In this document: positions 54,163 through 64,000 of the stretch, one piece after another
Numbering within the stretch: the stretch's first letter is position 1
Layout of the letters: each line of letters opens with the position of its first letter
Origin: Pectobacterium aroidearum
Lineage (GTDB): Bacteria; Pseudomonadota; Gammaproteobacteria; Enterobacterales; Enterobacteriaceae
Length of the DNA: 64,000 nucleotides
Reading direction: 5' to 3'
Assembly: GCF_041228105.1 (NCBI RefSeq)
Contig: NZ_CP166097.1
Location: 3,534,001 to 3,598,000 of the forward strand
Program-made: the position numbers and the translations under genes
Notes under the pieces: model-generated
What the model saw: only the letters and a program-made list of their open reading frames with translations
Database searches by the model: none
What the model was told of the DNA's origin: nothing

Positions 54163-55652
54163 ACAAAACCGTAACGAAAAAATCACTGATGTTTAGCCTG
54201 ATAACGCTGGCTATCCTCAGCGCGGGTGGCGTGGGCTACCTGGTAGGCAAACAGCACGCGCCACTTGCTCCCTCTGTCGCAAAGCCGGAACGTACCGTCC
54301 TCTATTGGTACGACCCGATGGTGCCGGATAAACGTTTCGACAAGCCGGGAAAATCACCCTTTATGGATATGGAGCTGGTGCCCCGCTATGCCGATGAAGC
54401 ACAGGATGACGGCGGTATCACCGTCAGCGCCCGCCAGCAGCAAAATCTTGGCGTTCGCACCGCGCGTGTGGAAATGCGCGAACTTGCCAACCACAGCACG
54501 GGTTACGGCACCGTCGCGATCAACGAGCGTGGATTGCACACGCTGGTCGCGCCCAGCGGCGGCATTGTCGAAAAACTCACAGTCAATGCACTGCAGCAGC
54601 AGGTGAAGAAAGGCGAGACGCTCGCCACGTTGTGGAACCCGACCTGGGCGGCGGCGCAGCGTGAATATCTGGCGGTACGACAGTTGGGCGACAACGTTCT
54701 GACCCAGTCAGCCCGCCAGCGGCTAGCACTGCTGTTCATGCCAGAAACGGTTATTCGTCAGGTCGAGCGTAGCGGCAAGCCGCAGGATCGAATCGCCATT
54801 ACCGCGCCGGAAGACGGCTACGTGAATAAGCTTGAGGTGCGGCAAGGCATGCAGTTAAGCCCTGCCCAGCCGTTATTTGAACTTGCCAGCCTGAATCCGG
54901 TTTGGGTCGATGTCGATTACCCCGAGGCTCAGGCGGCTCAGCTCACTATCGGCAACGATATTAGCGCCGCCAGCAGTGCCTGGCCGGGTAAAACCTTCCA
55001 CGGCAAGATCAGCGAACTGTTGCCCGTGCTGGATAGCACCACGCGCACGCTAAAAGCGCGCGTCGTACTCAACAACCCGCAGCAGCAGCTTAAACCCGGC
55101 ATGTATCTCACAGTACAGCTTTCTCACGCTCAGGCACAGCCGCGTCTGGCGATCCCACAGGAAGCACTATTGGTCAGCGGTAGCCAAAATCGGGTCTTGC
55201 TGAGCGATGGCAATGGCCATTTCACTCCGCGTAACGTCACTGCGGGCGCGTCGCTAGGTGATTGGGTAGAAATCATCGATGGCCTGAAGATTGGCGACAG
55301 CGTGGTCACCTCCGGTCAGTTCCTGATTGATTCTGAAGCCAGCCTGCGCAACGCCCTACCGCAATTTGCTACTGACACATCGGCAGCACCCGCTGCTCCC
55401 GTCGGCTATCAAACTCAGGGTGTGATCAAAGCGATAAATGGCAATCAGGTCACCATTGAACATGAAGCCGTTCCGGCGCTCGACTGGTCGCCGATGACGA
55501 TGGATTTCACGCTGCCATCGTCAGGGCTGCCTCAAGGAGTGGGAATCGGCAGCACCGTCAGTTTCCAGTTCAACATGGACGACAGTGGGATACACGTCCT
55601 GCATTTTTTACCCGCTGACGATCCGCATGCCGGACACGGAGGCCATCCATGA
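54159..55652 (+). CDS. cusB: CusB-type membrane-fusion protein with fused CusF-like domain
   Basis: A 497-residue periplasmic adaptor. After an N-terminal anchor ([21 protein letters not shown]) comes a heavy-metal-binding segment [29 protein letters not shown] with Met and Asp ligands. Lipoyl/hairpin and beta-barrel parts follow ([66 protein letters not shown]). From about residue 420 a CusF-like domain is fused ([35 protein letters not shown]) with the same WxxMxM metal site, and the tail is His-rich ([11 protein letters not shown]). E. coli CusB (407 residues) lacks this domain. The gene overlaps both neighbours by ATGA. Confidence 0.92.
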   Translation: MNKTVTKKSLMFSLITLAILSAGGVGYLVGKQHAPLAPSVAKPERTVLYWYDPMVPDKRFDKPGKSPFMDMELVPRYADEAQDDGGITVSARQQQNLGVRTARVEMRELANHSTGYGTVAINERGLHTLVAPSGGIVEKLTVNALQQQVKKGETLATLWNPTWAAAQREYLAVRQLGDNVLTQSARQRLALLFMPETVIRQVERSGKPQDRIAITAPEDGYVNKLEVRQGMQLSPAQPLFELASLNPVWVDVDYPEAQAAQLTIGNDISAASSAWPGKTFHGKISELLPVLDSTTRTLKARVVLNNPQQQLKPGMYLTVQLSHAQAQPRLAIPQEALLVSGSQNRVLLSDGNGHFTPRNVTAGASLGDWVEIIDGLKIGDSVVTSGQFLIDSEASLRNALPQFATDTSAAPAAPVGYQTQGVIKAINGNQVTIEHEAVPALDWSPMTMDFTLPSSGLPQGVGIGSTVSFQFNMDDSGIHVLHFLPADDPHAGHGGHP

Positions 55653-58600
55653 TTGCCTACGTGATTCGCTGGTCGCTCAACAATCGCCTGCTGGTTTTAC
55701 TGGCGGCGTTGTTCATGGCGGCGTGGGGGCTGATCTCTCTGCAAAAAACACCGCTGGATGCCCTGCCCGATCTGTCTGACGTACAGGTCATCATTCGCGT
55801 CAGCTATCCGGGTAAGGCACCGCAGGTGGTGGAAAATCAGGTGACCTATCCGTTGACCACCACCATGCTTTCCGTACCGGGCGCCAAGACAGTACGGGGC
55901 TTTTCCATGTTTGGCGATGCTTACGTCTATGTGCTGTTTGAAGACGGAACCGATCCCTACTGGGCACGTTCCCGCGTGCTGGAGTATCTCAGTCAGGTGC
56001 AATCCAGCCTGCCTGCTGAGGCCAAAACCTCGCTTGGCCCGGACGCCACTGGTGTTGGCTGGATCTACGAGTACGCGCTGGTGGATCGTAGCGGTAAATA
56101 TAGTCTGGCCGACATGCGCGGCTTTCAGGACTGGCTGCTGAAATATGAACTGAAAACGGTGCCTGATGTGGCAGAAGTCGCCAGCGTGGGAGGCATGGTC
56201 AAGCAATATCAGATCGTCGTCGATCCAGAACGTATGCGGACGCAGGGCATCACTCACCAGCAGATCGTCAGTGCCGTTCAAGCGGCTAATCAGGAAAATG
56301 GCGGTTCGGTGCTGGAACTGGGCGAAGCGGAGTACATGGTACGTACCACCGGCTACCTGAAAACCGCGCAAGACTTTAACCATGTAATGATCACCACCCG
56401 TAACGGCATCCCCGTGCTGTTGCAGGATGTCGCTACGCTCAGAGAAGGGCCGGAGATGCGGCGCGGCATTGCCGAATTGAATGGTGAAGGCGAAGTGGCA
56501 GGCGGCATTATCGTCCTGCGCTATGGCAAAAATGCGCTGAATACGCTGCATGCCGTCAAGGCTCGGTTACAGGAGATACAAAAAAGCCTGCCAGTCGGCG
56601 TTGAGATCGTCCCAACTTACGATCGCTCTCAGCTCATTGAGCATGCTATCGACACACTCAGCTTCAAACTGCTGGAAGAGTTTGTCGTTGTCGCCGTCAT
56701 CTGCGCACTGTTTCTGTTCCACTTCCGCTCGGCGCTGGTGGCAATCATCAGTCTACCGCTGGGGATTTTGGGCGCGTTTATCATCATGCGCTATCAGGGC
56801 GTGAACGCGAATATTATGTCGCTGGGCGGTATCGCGATTGCCATCGGCGCCATGGTGGATGCCGCGATTGTGATGATAGAAAACATGCATAAAGTCATTG
56901 AGCAGTGGCGACATGAAAACCCCGGCAAACAGCCACAGAATAACGAATGGTGGCAGTTAGCGGAACGGGCAGCGGTTGAAGTGGGGCCTGCGCTGTTTTG
57001 CAGCCTGCTGATCATTACGCTGTCGTTTGTGCCCGTGTTCTCACTGGAAGCGCAGGAAGGCCGCATGTTTTCACCGCTGGCCTTTACCAAAACCTATGCC
57101 ATGGCCGTCGCCGCCGGATTAGGCATTACGCTGGTTCCGGTATTAATGGGGTATTTCGTGCGCGGTAAGATACCGGACGAACAGGCAAACCCGATCAACC
57201 GTTGGCTGATTGCGCTCTATCATCCAGTGCTGCAAAAAGTGCTGAGCTACCCGAAGATCACGTTGCTGGTTTCCGGCCTGCTGTTGCTACTGACGCTCTT
57301 TCCACTCAGTCGCCTGGGAAGCGAATTTATGCCACCGCTGGATGAAGGCGATCTGCTGTATATGCCTTCTACCCTACCCGGCATCTCCGCGCGTGAGGCG
57401 GGTCGCCTGCTGCAACAAACGGATCGGCTGATTAAAACCGTGCCCGAAGTTGAATCGGTTTTTGGTAAGGCCGGTCGTGCCGAAACGGCAACCGACCCCG
57501 CCCCGCTCACCATGCTGGAAAGTACGATTCGGCTGAAACCACGCGACCAATGGCGTGAGGGCATGACCATGGACAAACTGGTGGCCGAGTTGGATCGCAC
57601 CGTCAGCCTACCGGGTATCGCCAACGTGTGGGTGCCACCGATTCGCAACCGGCTGGACATGCTAGCTACTGGTATCAAAAGCCCAGTAGGCATCAAGGTC
57701 AACGGCAATAATCTGGCAGACATCGAGCGCACCGCCGAGCAAATCGAACAGGTGGTCAAACAGGTTCCGGGCGTGACCTCTGCGCTGGCGGAACGGTTAG
57801 CGGGCGGGCGCTATATCGATATTGATATCGACCGACAACGCGCCGCACGCTACGGCGTATCCGTCGAAGAGCTTCAGTCGGTCGTCGCTACGCTCATCGG
57901 CGGGCAGAACATCGGCGAAACCATTGAAGGCCGCCAGCGTTATCCCATCAATATCCGTTACCCGCGTGAATTACGTGATTCGCTACAAAAATTGCGCGAC
58001 CTGCCCATCGTGACGGCAAACGGTAGCAGAGTGACGCTGGCAGAATTGGCTGATATTCGCGTCAGCGAAGGGCCACCGATGCTGAAAAGCGAGAACAGTC
58101 GTCTGTCGGACTGGATTTATGTCGATCTGCGCGGCCGTGACCTGAAATCCGCCGTTGAAGACATGCAACAGGCCGTTGCCCAGCAGATTACGCTGCCGGA
58201 AGGGGTTTCGCTGAGCTGGTCCGGTCAATTTGAGTATCTGGAACGCGCCACGGAAAAAATGAAAGTCGTCGTGCCTTTTACGTTGCTGATCATTTTTGTG
58301 CTGTTGTACGTTACCTTCAACCGCATCAAAGATGCCTTGCTGATTATGGCAACGCTGCCGTTCGCGCTGATTGGCGGCGTCTGGCTGCTCTATATCCTTG
58401 GCTATAATCTTTCTGTAGCCGGTGCCGTGGGCTTTATTGCACTGGCGGGTGTCTCGGCGGAGTTTGGCGTCATTATGCTGCTGTACCTCAATCATGCGGT
58501 GGAGAAACACCGTGTGGCCGGTCAGGCGCTGTCGCGCCAGCAGTTAATGGATGCCATCCACGAAGGGGCGGTTCTGCGCGTACGGCCAAAAATGATGACC

Positions 58601-58786
58601 GTAGCGACGATTATGGCTGGGTTACTCCCCATTATGTGGGGTGGAGGCAGCGGGTCTGAAATCATGCAGCGGATCGCTGCACCGATGATCGGCGGGATGG
58701 TGAGCGCCCCCCTGCTGTCTATGCTGGTGATCCCTGCGGTTTATCTGCTATTGCACAAGGGGGAATCCGGTTTGCTGAAACGGTAA
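55649..58786 (+). CDS. cusA: CusA-type heavy-metal RND efflux pump
   Basis: A 1045-residue inner-membrane proton antiporter of the HME-RND family. It opens [50 protein letters not shown], the family hallmark, and shows [21 protein letters not shown]. Membrane helix 4 carries [23 protein letters not shown] with the proton-relay acidic residues, and the C-terminal helices have [24 protein letters not shown]. It exports Cu(I) and Ag(I) through CusB and the outer channel. The length equals E. coli CusA (1047) within two residues. It is the last gene of the operon; no CusRS-type sensor pair is present nearby. Confidence 0.95.
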   Translation: MIAYVIRWSLNNRLLVLLAALFMAAWGLISLQKTPLDALPDLSDVQVIIRVSYPGKAPQVVENQVTYPLTTTMLSVPGAKTVRGFSMFGDAYVYVLFEDGTDPYWARSRVLEYLSQVQSSLPAEAKTSLGPDATGVGWIYEYALVDRSGKYSLADMRGFQDWLLKYELKTVPDVAEVASVGGMVKQYQIVVDPERMRTQGITHQQIVSAVQAANQENGGSVLELGEAEYMVRTTGYLKTAQDFNHVMITTRNGIPVLLQDVATLREGPEMRRGIAELNGEGEVAGGIIVLRYGKNALNTLHAVKARLQEIQKSLPVGVEIVPTYDRSQLIEHAIDTLSFKLLEEFVVVAVICALFLFHFRSALVAIISLPLGILGAFIIMRYQGVNANIMSLGGIAIAIGAMVDAAIVMIENMHKVIEQWRHENPGKQPQNNEWWQLAERAAVEVGPALFCSLLIITLSFVPVFSLEAQEGRMFSPLAFTKTYAMAVAAGLGITLVPVLMGYFVRGKIPDEQANPINRWLIALYHPVLQKVLSYPKITLLVSGLLLLLTLFPLSRLGSEFMPPLDEGDLLYMPSTLPGISAREAGRLLQQTDRLIKTVPEVESVFGKAGRAETATDPAPLTMLESTIRLKPRDQWREGMTMDKLVAELDRTVSLPGIANVWVPPIRNRLDMLATGIKSPVGIKVNGNNLADIERTAEQIEQVVKQVPGVTSALAERLAGGRYIDIDIDRQRAARYGVSVEELQSVVATLIGGQNIGETIEGRQRYPINIRYPRELRDSLQKLRDLPIVTANGSRVTLAELADIRVSEGPPMLKSENSRLSDWIYVDLRGRDLKSAVEDMQQAVAQQITLPEGVSLSWSGQFEYLERATEKMKVVVPFTLLIIFVLLYVTFNRIKDALLIMATLPFALIGGVWLLYILGYNLSVAGAVGFIALAGVSAEFGVIMLLYLNHAVEKHRVAGQALSRQQLMDAIHEGAVLRVRPKMMTVATIMAGLLPIMWGGGSGSEIMQRIAAPMIGGMVSAPLLSMLVIPAVYLLLHKGESGLLKR

Positions 58787-58923
58787 AGCCAGAGCGTGAT
58801 TTTACGCAAATAACCTGCGGATAAATCACGCTTGCCATCGACTATCGATTGCCGATAACCGTTCTCCGCCCCTATAATGAAATCAGTTATCACAGAAATC
58901 TTAGGATAGGAAGGAGTTTAGCT

Positions 58924-59676
58924 ATGGCTGTAACTAAGCTGGTACTGGTAAGACACGGTGAGAGCCAGTGGAACAACGAAAACCGCTTCACGGGCTGGTA
59001 CGATGTCGATCTGTCCGACAAAGGCCGTTCAGAAGCCAAAGCCGCAGGTCAGCTGCTGAAAGACGAAGGTTTTGCCTTTGATTTCGCGTATACCTCCGTG
59101 CTGAAACGTGCCATTCACACACTGTGGAACGTACTGGACGAGCTGGATCAAGCCTGGTTGCCAGTTGAAAAATCCTGGAAACTGAACGAACGCCACTACG
59201 GTGCGCTGCAGGGTCTGAACAAAGCCGAAACCGCTGAGAAATACGGTGACGAGCAGGTTAAACAATGGCGTCGTGGTTTCGCAATTACGCCTCCAGAGTT
59301 GACGCGTGATGACGAACGTTTCCCTGGCCACGATCCGCGTTACGCTTCTCTGAGCGACAAAGAGCTGCCGCTGACTGAAAGCCTGGCGCTGACCATCGAA
59401 CGTGTTGTGCCTTACTGGAATGAAACCATCCTGCCACGTATCAAGAGCGGCGAGCGCGTTATCATCGCGGCTCACGGTAACTCACTGCGTGCACTGGTGA
59501 AATATCTGGACAACATGGGCGAAGACGAAATTCTGGAACTGAATATCCCAACTGGCGTGCCGTTGGTTTATGAGTTCGACGAGAACTTCAAGCCAATCAA
59601 ACGTTACTACCTGGGCAACGCAGACGAAATCGCTGCAAAAGCTGCTGCAGTAGCAAATCAGGGTAAAGCGAAGTAA
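58924..59676 (+). CDS. gpmA: 2,3-bisphosphoglycerate-dependent phosphoglycerate mutase
   Basis: A 250-residue glycolytic enzyme that interconverts 3- and 2-phosphoglycerate through a phosphohistidine. The nucleophile is H11 in [44 protein letters not shown] and [16 protein letters not shown] provide the rest of the active site. The length matches E. coli GpmA. The frame is open upstream to 58849, but the ATG at 58924, after AGGAAGGAG, is the clear start. It follows cusA in the slot that galM precedes in E. coli. Confidence 0.98.
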   Translation: MAVTKLVLVRHGESQWNNENRFTGWYDVDLSDKGRSEAKAAGQLLKDEGFAFDFAYTSVLKRAIHTLWNVLDELDQAWLPVEKSWKLNERHYGALQGLNKAETAEKYGDEQVKQWRRGFAITPPELTRDDERFPGHDPRYASLSDKELPLTESLALTIERVVPYWNETILPRIKSGERVIIAAHGNSLRALVKYLDNMGEDEILELNIPTGVPLVYEFDENFKPIKRYYLGNADEIAAKAAAVANQGKAK

Positions 59677-59692
59677 TTTACCTCTGAATGAG

Positions 59693-59722
59693 AAAAACCC
59701 GGCCTGTGCCGGGTTTTTTATT
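59693..59722 (+). terminator. Rho-independent terminator of gpmA
   Basis: AAACCCGGC and GCCGGGTTT form a 9-bp stem with a CTGT loop, followed by TTTATTTAT. The flanking As and Ts make it usable for the converging aroG as well. Confidence 0.94.
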
Positions 59723-59760
59723 TATGTTCTATGACGCGCCAGCTAGCACGCCATTCTATA

Positions 59761-60816
59761 TTACTTGCTGCGGCGTTCGCGTACCGCAGACGCTAACTGG
59801 CGCAGCAGAGATTCCGTATCTTCCCAGCCAATACACGCGTCAGTCACACTGCGGCCATAAACCAGCGGTTCACCGCTTTCCAGACTTTGGTTGCCTTCAA
59901 CCAGATGGCTTTCTACCATCACGCCCATAATCGCTTTGTCGCCCTGAGCGATCTGCCCACTGACGTCAGTACAGACATCCATCTGCTTTTTGAACTGCTT
60001 GCTGCTGTTCGCATGGCTGAAATCGATCATGACCTGCGGTGTCAGACCCGCTTTTTCCAAGCCAACCTTCACGTCTTTAACGTGTTCAGCGCTGTAGTTC
60101 GGCGTTTTACCGCCGCGCAGAATGATATGGCAATCGTTGTTACCGCTGGTGTTCACGATAGCCGAATGGCCCCATTTGGTCACAGACAGGAAGCAGTGCG
60201 GCGCGCTGGCGGCGTTAATCGCATCAATCGCGACCTTGATGGTGCCGTCGGTGCCGTTTTTAAAGCCAACAGGGCATGACAGGCCAGATGCTAATTCACG
60301 GTGAACCTGAGATTCTGTCGTACGTGCGCCGATAGCGCCCCAGCTCATCAAATCCGCCAGGTATTGCGGGGTGATCATGTCCAGAAATTCACCCGCCGCT
60401 GGCAAACCGGTATCGTTAATTTCCAGCAGCAGCTGGCGCGCAATACGCAGGCCATCGTTGATCTGGAAGCTATTGTCCATGTGCGGATCGTTGATGAGCC
60501 CTTTCCAGCCAATCGTGGTACGTGGTTTTTCAAAATAAACCCGCATAACCACTTCCAGATCGGCGCTCAGTTCATCACGCAGCGTCAGCAAACGCGCGGC
60601 GTACTCTTTTGCCGCTTTCGTGTCGTGGATCGAGCAAGGACCGATCACCACCAGCAGGCGATCGTCATTGCCGTTGAGAATTTTATGGATGGCAGTACGC
60701 GCGAACGATACCGTTTCCGCTGCCTTCTCCGTGGCTGGAAACTTTTCTAGCAAAGCAACCGGCGGCAAAAGTTCATTAATCTCTTTAATTCTTAAATCAT
60801 CATTTTGGTAATTCAT
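59761..60816 (-). CDS. aroG: DAHP synthase, Phe-sensitive type
   Basis: A 351-residue class I 3-deoxy-7-phosphoheptulonate synthase that condenses phosphoenolpyruvate and erythrose-4-phosphate, the entry to aromatic biosynthesis. It is nearly identical in layout to E. coli AroG: MNYQNDDLRIKEINELLPP, LLVVIGPCSIHD with the metal-ligand cysteine, RVYFEKPRTTIGWKGLINDP, GAIGARTTESQVHRELASGLS and MIDFSHANSSKQFKKQ. The frame extends four codons to 60828; ATG 60816 matches the E. coli start although its ribosome site (GGAT) is modest. I did not find a convincing TyrR box in the 295-bp gap to zitB. Confidence 0.97.
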   Translation of the reverse strand: MNYQNDDLRIKEINELLPPVALLEKFPATEKAAETVSFARTAIHKILNGNDDRLLVVIGPCSIHDTKAAKEYAARLLTLRDELSADLEVVMRVYFEKPRTTIGWKGLINDPHMDNSFQINDGLRIARQLLLEINDTGLPAAGEFLDMITPQYLADLMSWGAIGARTTESQVHRELASGLSCPVGFKNGTDGTIKVAIDAINAASAPHCFLSVTKWGHSAIVNTSGNNDCHIILRGGKTPNYSAEHVKDVKVGLEKAGLTPQVMIDFSHANSSKQFKKQMDVCTDVSGQIAQGDKAIMGVMVESHLVEGNQSLESGEPLVYGRSVTDACIGWEDTESLLRQLASAVRERRSK

Positions 60817-61111
60817 AAATAAATCCATCGGTTCCGAAACGGTATGTTAACCCCATCCAATACGCGCCATCCCGCCTGTACGGGTAGCCTGAGAAACGGG
60901 ATGTTTCATATTGAAGATTGATTATTATATGTCAAGCTGGTGTTATCAGGGCGCTGAAATCAACGGGATTTACGCGATCAAATGCTCTCAGATGGCGCAT
61001 CCGTCCTATTTTCACCAGAAAATAGCACAACCAACAGGTCAGTGAACCGCAGAATAGGTTTTCTCTGCGGATTTCAGTAAAGTGGAATAAAACCGCTACT
61101 CAGGGTGATCT

Positions 61112-62077
61112 ATGGCACATAACCACAGCCACGCAGAATCAGGCAACAGTAAACGCCTGCTGGCCGCGTTTATCATTACCGCCACGTTTATGGTGGCAGA
61201 AGTTATTGGCGGCCTGTTGTCCGGCTCCCTCGCCCTGCTCGCCGATGCGGGGCATATGCTGACGGACGCCGCCGCGCTGTTCGTCGCGCTTGTCGCCGTG
61301 CGTTTTGCACAGCGTAAGCCCAATGCCCGCCATACCTTCGGCTATTTGCGACTCACGACCCTCGCCGCTTTTGTGAACGCGCTGACGCTGATACTGATTA
61401 CCGCGTTCATCTGCTGGGAAGCTATCCAACGCTTCTATGAGCCACAGCCCGTTGCGGGCGTGCCTATGCTACTTGTCGCCATCGCCGGGTTACTGGCAAA
61501 CATCGTGGCGTTTTGGCTGTTACACCACGGTAGCGAGGAGAAAAATATTAACGTCCGCGCGGCAGCCCTGCATGTGCTGGGCGACCTGCTCGGATCCGTC
61601 GGCGCGATTGCCGCTGCCGTGATCATCCTTTATACCAACTGGACGCCTATCGACCCGATTCTTTCTATTTTGGTGTCGTGTCTGGTGCTGCGTAGTGCGT
61701 GGGCGCTATTAAAAGAAAGCATTCACGAATTGCTGGAAGGCACACCTAGCCAGCTTAGCGTTGAGGTTCTACAGAAAGATCTGACGCTGAATATTCCCGA
61801 AGTCAGAAATATCCACCACGTTCATTTATGGCAGGTTGGCGAAAAGCCGATGATGACGCTGCATGCGCAGGTGGTTCCGCCACACGATCATGATGCGTTG
61901 TTAAGACGTATTCAGGAATATTTACTGCAGAACTATCAGATTGAGCACGCAACGGTACAGATGGAATATCAACGCTGTGATGATGACCACTGCGCTTTCC
62001 ACCATCAGGAAAGCCGTCATTCGGCTATTCATTATGATGAAAAGCATGAGGCGAAAGGCCACCACCACAAGCATTAA
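61112..62077 (+). CDS. zitB: Zinc efflux transporter, cation diffusion facilitator
   Basis: A 321-residue CDF transporter with six membrane segments. The zinc site in helices 2 and 5 is visible as [16 protein letters not shown] and [14 protein letters not shown]. The cytoplasmic C-terminal domain ([25 protein letters not shown]) and His-rich ends (MAHNHSHAE at the start, HHQESRHS and KGHHHKH at the end) bind zinc. It exports Zn(II) in exchange for protons. Order aroG-zitB-pnuC-nadA is as in E. coli. It converges with pnuC with only 7 bp between stop codons. Confidence 0.95.
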   Translation: MAHNHSHAESGNSKRLLAAFIITATFMVAEVIGGLLSGSLALLADAGHMLTDAAALFVALVAVRFAQRKPNARHTFGYLRLTTLAAFVNALTLILITAFICWEAIQRFYEPQPVAGVPMLLVAIAGLLANIVAFWLLHHGSEEKNINVRAAALHVLGDLLGSVGAIAAAVIILYTNWTPIDPILSILVSCLVLRSAWALLKESIHELLEGTPSQLSVEVLQKDLTLNIPEVRNIHHVHLWQVGEKPMMTLHAQVVPPHDHDALLRRIQEYLLQNYQIEHATVQMEYQRCDDDHCAFHHQESRHSAIHYDEKHEAKGHHHKH

Positions 62078-62084
62078 GTTTGGA

Positions 62085-62810
62085 TTAAACGCCCTGTGAA
62101 GCCGCGTTGACGCGGTTTTCCTGCGCGCTCTTAATCCATAGCCAGGAGCCGTTCAGCGCGATCAGCGTCAGGATCGCGTATTCTACCGCCATCGCGTAGA
62201 CGCCCTGATAAGCAAAGATCACCACACTGATGACGTCAATCACGACCCACAGCAGCCAGTTCTCGACGTATTTACGCGTCATCAGTATCATCGCCACGAT
62301 CGACAGCACCATCATGGTGGAATCCCAGAATGGGAACGCATCCGGCTGGAGAGTCGGCATCTGCACTGACAGCCCGAGCCCTTGCATACCAGAAACGGCA
62401 ATACGCGTCAGCACGGCAAACACCGCATCAATGTAGAACGTCATCAAGCCAATCGCGACAACACACGCCACCGACCAGCCAATCAGTTTCTGCATTGGCA
62501 ACCAGCGGATGCGCAGTTCCACTTCCTGCGAGTCCGTCTTGCGCGTCCAGGCATACCAGCCATAAATATTGGCGGCAAAAAAGAAGATTTGCAGCAACAG
62601 GCTGGCATAGAGCTGAATCTGGAAAAAGATCACGGCGAACAGCGTGACGTTAATCAACCCGAACAGATAGTTGATGGTTTTTTCCTGACTCGCAAACCAA
62701 ATACACAGCAGGCCAAACAGCGTACCGATCGCCTCAATCCAGGAAAGATCGTATCCCCCTTCCCCCAAAGGAATGTGAATTAAAATGTTGCTGGTACTAA
62801 AAAAATCCAT
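62085..62810 (-). CDS. pnuC: Nicotinamide riboside transporter
   Basis: A 241-residue inner-membrane protein with about seven hydrophobic segments, similar to E. coli PnuC: IEAIGTLFGLLCIWFASQEKTINYLFGLINVTLFAVIFFQIQLYASLLLQIFFFAANIYGWYAW, and the substrate-binding VENWLLWVVIDVISVVIFAYQGVYAMAVEYAIL. It takes up nicotinamide riboside by facilitated diffusion, drawn by NadR kinase. ATG 62810 (MDFFSTSNIL) is favoured over the six-codon extension. It lies 58 bp after nadA on the same strand, forming the nadA-pnuC operon. Confidence 0.95.
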   Translation of the reverse strand: MDFFSTSNILIHIPLGEGGYDLSWIEAIGTLFGLLCIWFASQEKTINYLFGLINVTLFAVIFFQIQLYASLLLQIFFFAANIYGWYAWTRKTDSQEVELRIRWLPMQKLIGWSVACVVAIGLMTFYIDAVFAVLTRIAVSGMQGLGLSVQMPTLQPDAFPFWDSTMMVLSIVAMILMTRKYVENWLLWVVIDVISVVIFAYQGVYAMAVEYAILTLIALNGSWLWIKSAQENRVNAASQGV

Positions 62811-62868
62811 CTCACCACCCTGTCTCAATTATTGTAAGAAATGTCTATCAAGATGCCCTGATTCGCCG

Positions 62869-63930
62869 TCAGGCATTCCCTTTCACACGCAATTTTAGCG
62901 AAGCCGCAAAATCCAGCATGCGATTCAGCGGGATTAATGCGCCTTCTCGCAGAGCGGCATCAACATGAATCTCATGAGCGCGTCCCCCTTGTTCCAGGCC
63001 GTTAGCAATCGCTTCCAGCCCATTCATCGCCATCCACGGACAGTGTGCACAACTGCGGCAGGTTGCCCCTTCACCCGCTGTCGGCGCTTCCAGCAACGTT
63101 TTCTCCGGGCAAGCCTGTTGCATCTTGTAGAAAATGCCGCGATCGGTCGCCACAATCAGTTCGCGCTGCGGCAACGTTTTTGCCGCCTGAATCAGTTGGC
63201 TGGTCGACCCAACGGCATCAGCCATCTCTACCACGCTTTGCGGCGACTCTGGATGGACCAGAATTGCCGCATCCGGGTACAGGATCTTCATGCGCTTCAG
63301 CGCCTGCGTTTTAAATTCGTCATGCACAATGCACGCGCCTTGCCAGCACAGTACATCCGCTCCTGTCTGCTTTTGTACATAGCTTCCCAGATGACGGTCC
63401 GGTGCCCAGATAATCTTTTCTCCCAGGCTATCCAGATGCTCGATCAACTCCACCGCGATACTGGATGTGACCACCCAATCGGCACGCGCCTTTACCGCCG
63501 CCGACGTATTGGCATACACCACTACCGTGCGATCCGGATGTGCATCGCAAAAACGACTGAATTCATCAACGGGGCAACCGAGATCGAGCGAGCATTCGGC
63601 TTCCAACGTGGGCATCAGAATCGTTTTTTCTGGATTGAGTATCTTAGCGGTTTCCCCCATGAAGCGGACCCCCGCCACCAACAGTGTCGATGCCGAATGG
63701 GTGCTGCCGAATCGCGCCATTTCCAGCGAGTCCGCCACGCAGCCACCGGTTTCCTCTGCCAGCGCCTGAATTTCAGGATCGGTATAGTAGTGCGCTACCA
63801 TGACGGCGTTTCTTTCCCGCAGCAGTGTTTTTATCCTGCTACGATAGTGCTGTTTCGCCTCAGCCGATAATGGCTTCGGTTTCGGCGGAAACGGATAAAT
63901 GGTCTCATTGCTATCAAAAAGGATACTCAT
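62869..63930 (-). CDS. nadA: Quinolinate synthase
   Basis: A 353-residue [4Fe-4S] enzyme that condenses iminoaspartate with dihydroxyacetone phosphate to quinolinate in NAD synthesis. The three cluster cysteines C113 ([10 protein letters not shown]), C200 ([10 protein letters not shown]) and C297 (CRSCAHCPW) are in the same places as in E. coli NadA. Other blocks are [21 protein letters not shown] and [22 protein letters not shown] 63930 is preferred over the four-codon extension to 63942. No NadR operator is obvious in the 70 bases before the window ends. Confidence 0.97.
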   Translation of the reverse strand: MSILFDSNETIYPFPPKPKPLSAEAKQHYRSRIKTLLRERNAVMVAHYYTDPEIQALAEETGGCVADSLEMARFGSTHSASTLLVAGVRFMGETAKILNPEKTILMPTLEAECSLDLGCPVDEFSRFCDAHPDRTVVVYANTSAAVKARADWVVTSSIAVELIEHLDSLGEKIIWAPDRHLGSYVQKQTGADVLCWQGACIVHDEFKTQALKRMKILYPDAAILVHPESPQSVVEMADAVGSTSQLIQAAKTLPQRELIVATDRGIFYKMQQACPEKTLLEAPTAGEGATCRSCAHCPWMAMNGLEAIANGLEQGGRAHEIHVDAALREGALIPLNRMLDFAASLKLRVKGNA

Positions 63931-64000
63931 ATGGATTTCCACGATGACAACTCGGGTTGTAACACCGGATACTGATTCACTATCAGCCTCGGAGTTTTTT

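Noticed and set aside
55697..56551. A 284-codon minus-strand frame inside cusA
   Set aside because: Complement of the conserved HME-RND sequence; a by-product of GC-rich codon use.
62965..63870. A 301-codon frame on the plus strand
   Set aside because: It is the complement of nadA, whose cluster cysteines and length are certain; Cys/Arg/His-rich composition is typical of a shadow frame.
1..64000. CRISPR arrays, insertion sequences, rRNA genes or toxin-antitoxin pairs
   Set aside because: No regularly spaced direct repeats, transposase motifs, rRNA sequence or small paired frames with recognisable products were seen.

Overview
The window looks like chromosomal DNA from a gammaproteobacterium of the order Enterobacterales, most likely Pectobacterium or a close relative (Pectobacteriaceae). 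The reasons are protein similarity and gene order recalled from E. coli (yegH-wza, asmA-dcd-udk, mrp-metG, ybhA/pgl, modCBA-acrZ-modE-modF-galE, galM-gpmA-aroG-zitB-pnuC-nadA) and an ERIC element. The species call is inference, since no search could be run.

Region 1 (1-12.6 kb, minus strand) is a surface polysaccharide cluster read leftwards from a JUMPstart/ops element (12514-12551). It encodes a WecA-type initiating transferase, the Wza-Wzb-Wzc export machinery, a stem-loop after wzc, and then an AT-rich repeat-unit module. That module holds RmlA, a 3,4-ketoisomerase, an N-formyltransferase with ankyrin repeats, a PLP aminotransferase, a Wzx flippase, a family 2 glycosyltransferase, a Wzy-like polymerase and the start of a hexapeptide acetyltransferase cut by the window edge. 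Together the sugar genes predict a dTDP-3-formamido-3,6-dideoxyhexose (Qui3NFo or Fuc3NFo). RmlB is not present and must come from elsewhere.

Region 2 (13.2-23.4 kb) is mostly housekeeping: yegH, dcuC, asmA, dcd, udk, mrp and metG, with an ERIC repeat between dcd and udk. Region 3 (23.5-28.3 kb) is a formate dehydrogenase-N operon fdnGHI. Its catalytic subunit has cysteine where E. coli FdnG has selenocysteine, and its upstream region carries a ModE-type box, a NarL-type 7-2-7 site and a possible FNR site.

Region 4 (28.5-38.0 kb) holds an orphan periplasmic sugar-binding protein with a seven-repeat LVIVD protein, a secreted phytase-like protein, pgl, an orphan phage tail-fibre gene beside tRNA-Ser(UGA), ybhA and glk. 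Region 5 (38.1-43.9 kb) is a carbohydrate catabolic island: an MFS transporter, a TIM-barrel isomerase, a Gfo/Idh/MocA oxidoreductase, a LacI-type regulator and a periplasmic TIM-barrel protein. Three copies of the same palindromic operator (GTAATCGATTAC) precede the transporter and the periplasmic gene.

Region 6 (44.0-52 kb) is molybdate uptake and control (modCBA, the small gene acrZ, modE, modF), then galE and galM with no galT or galK between them. Region 7 (52.0-58.8 kb) is a copper/silver efflux operon: an unrecognised cysteine-containing secreted protein, a CusF-like protein, a TolC-family channel, a CusB with a CusF-like tail, and CusA. It sits between galM and gpmA. The last part (58.9-64 kb) is gpmA, aroG, zitB, pnuC and nadA.
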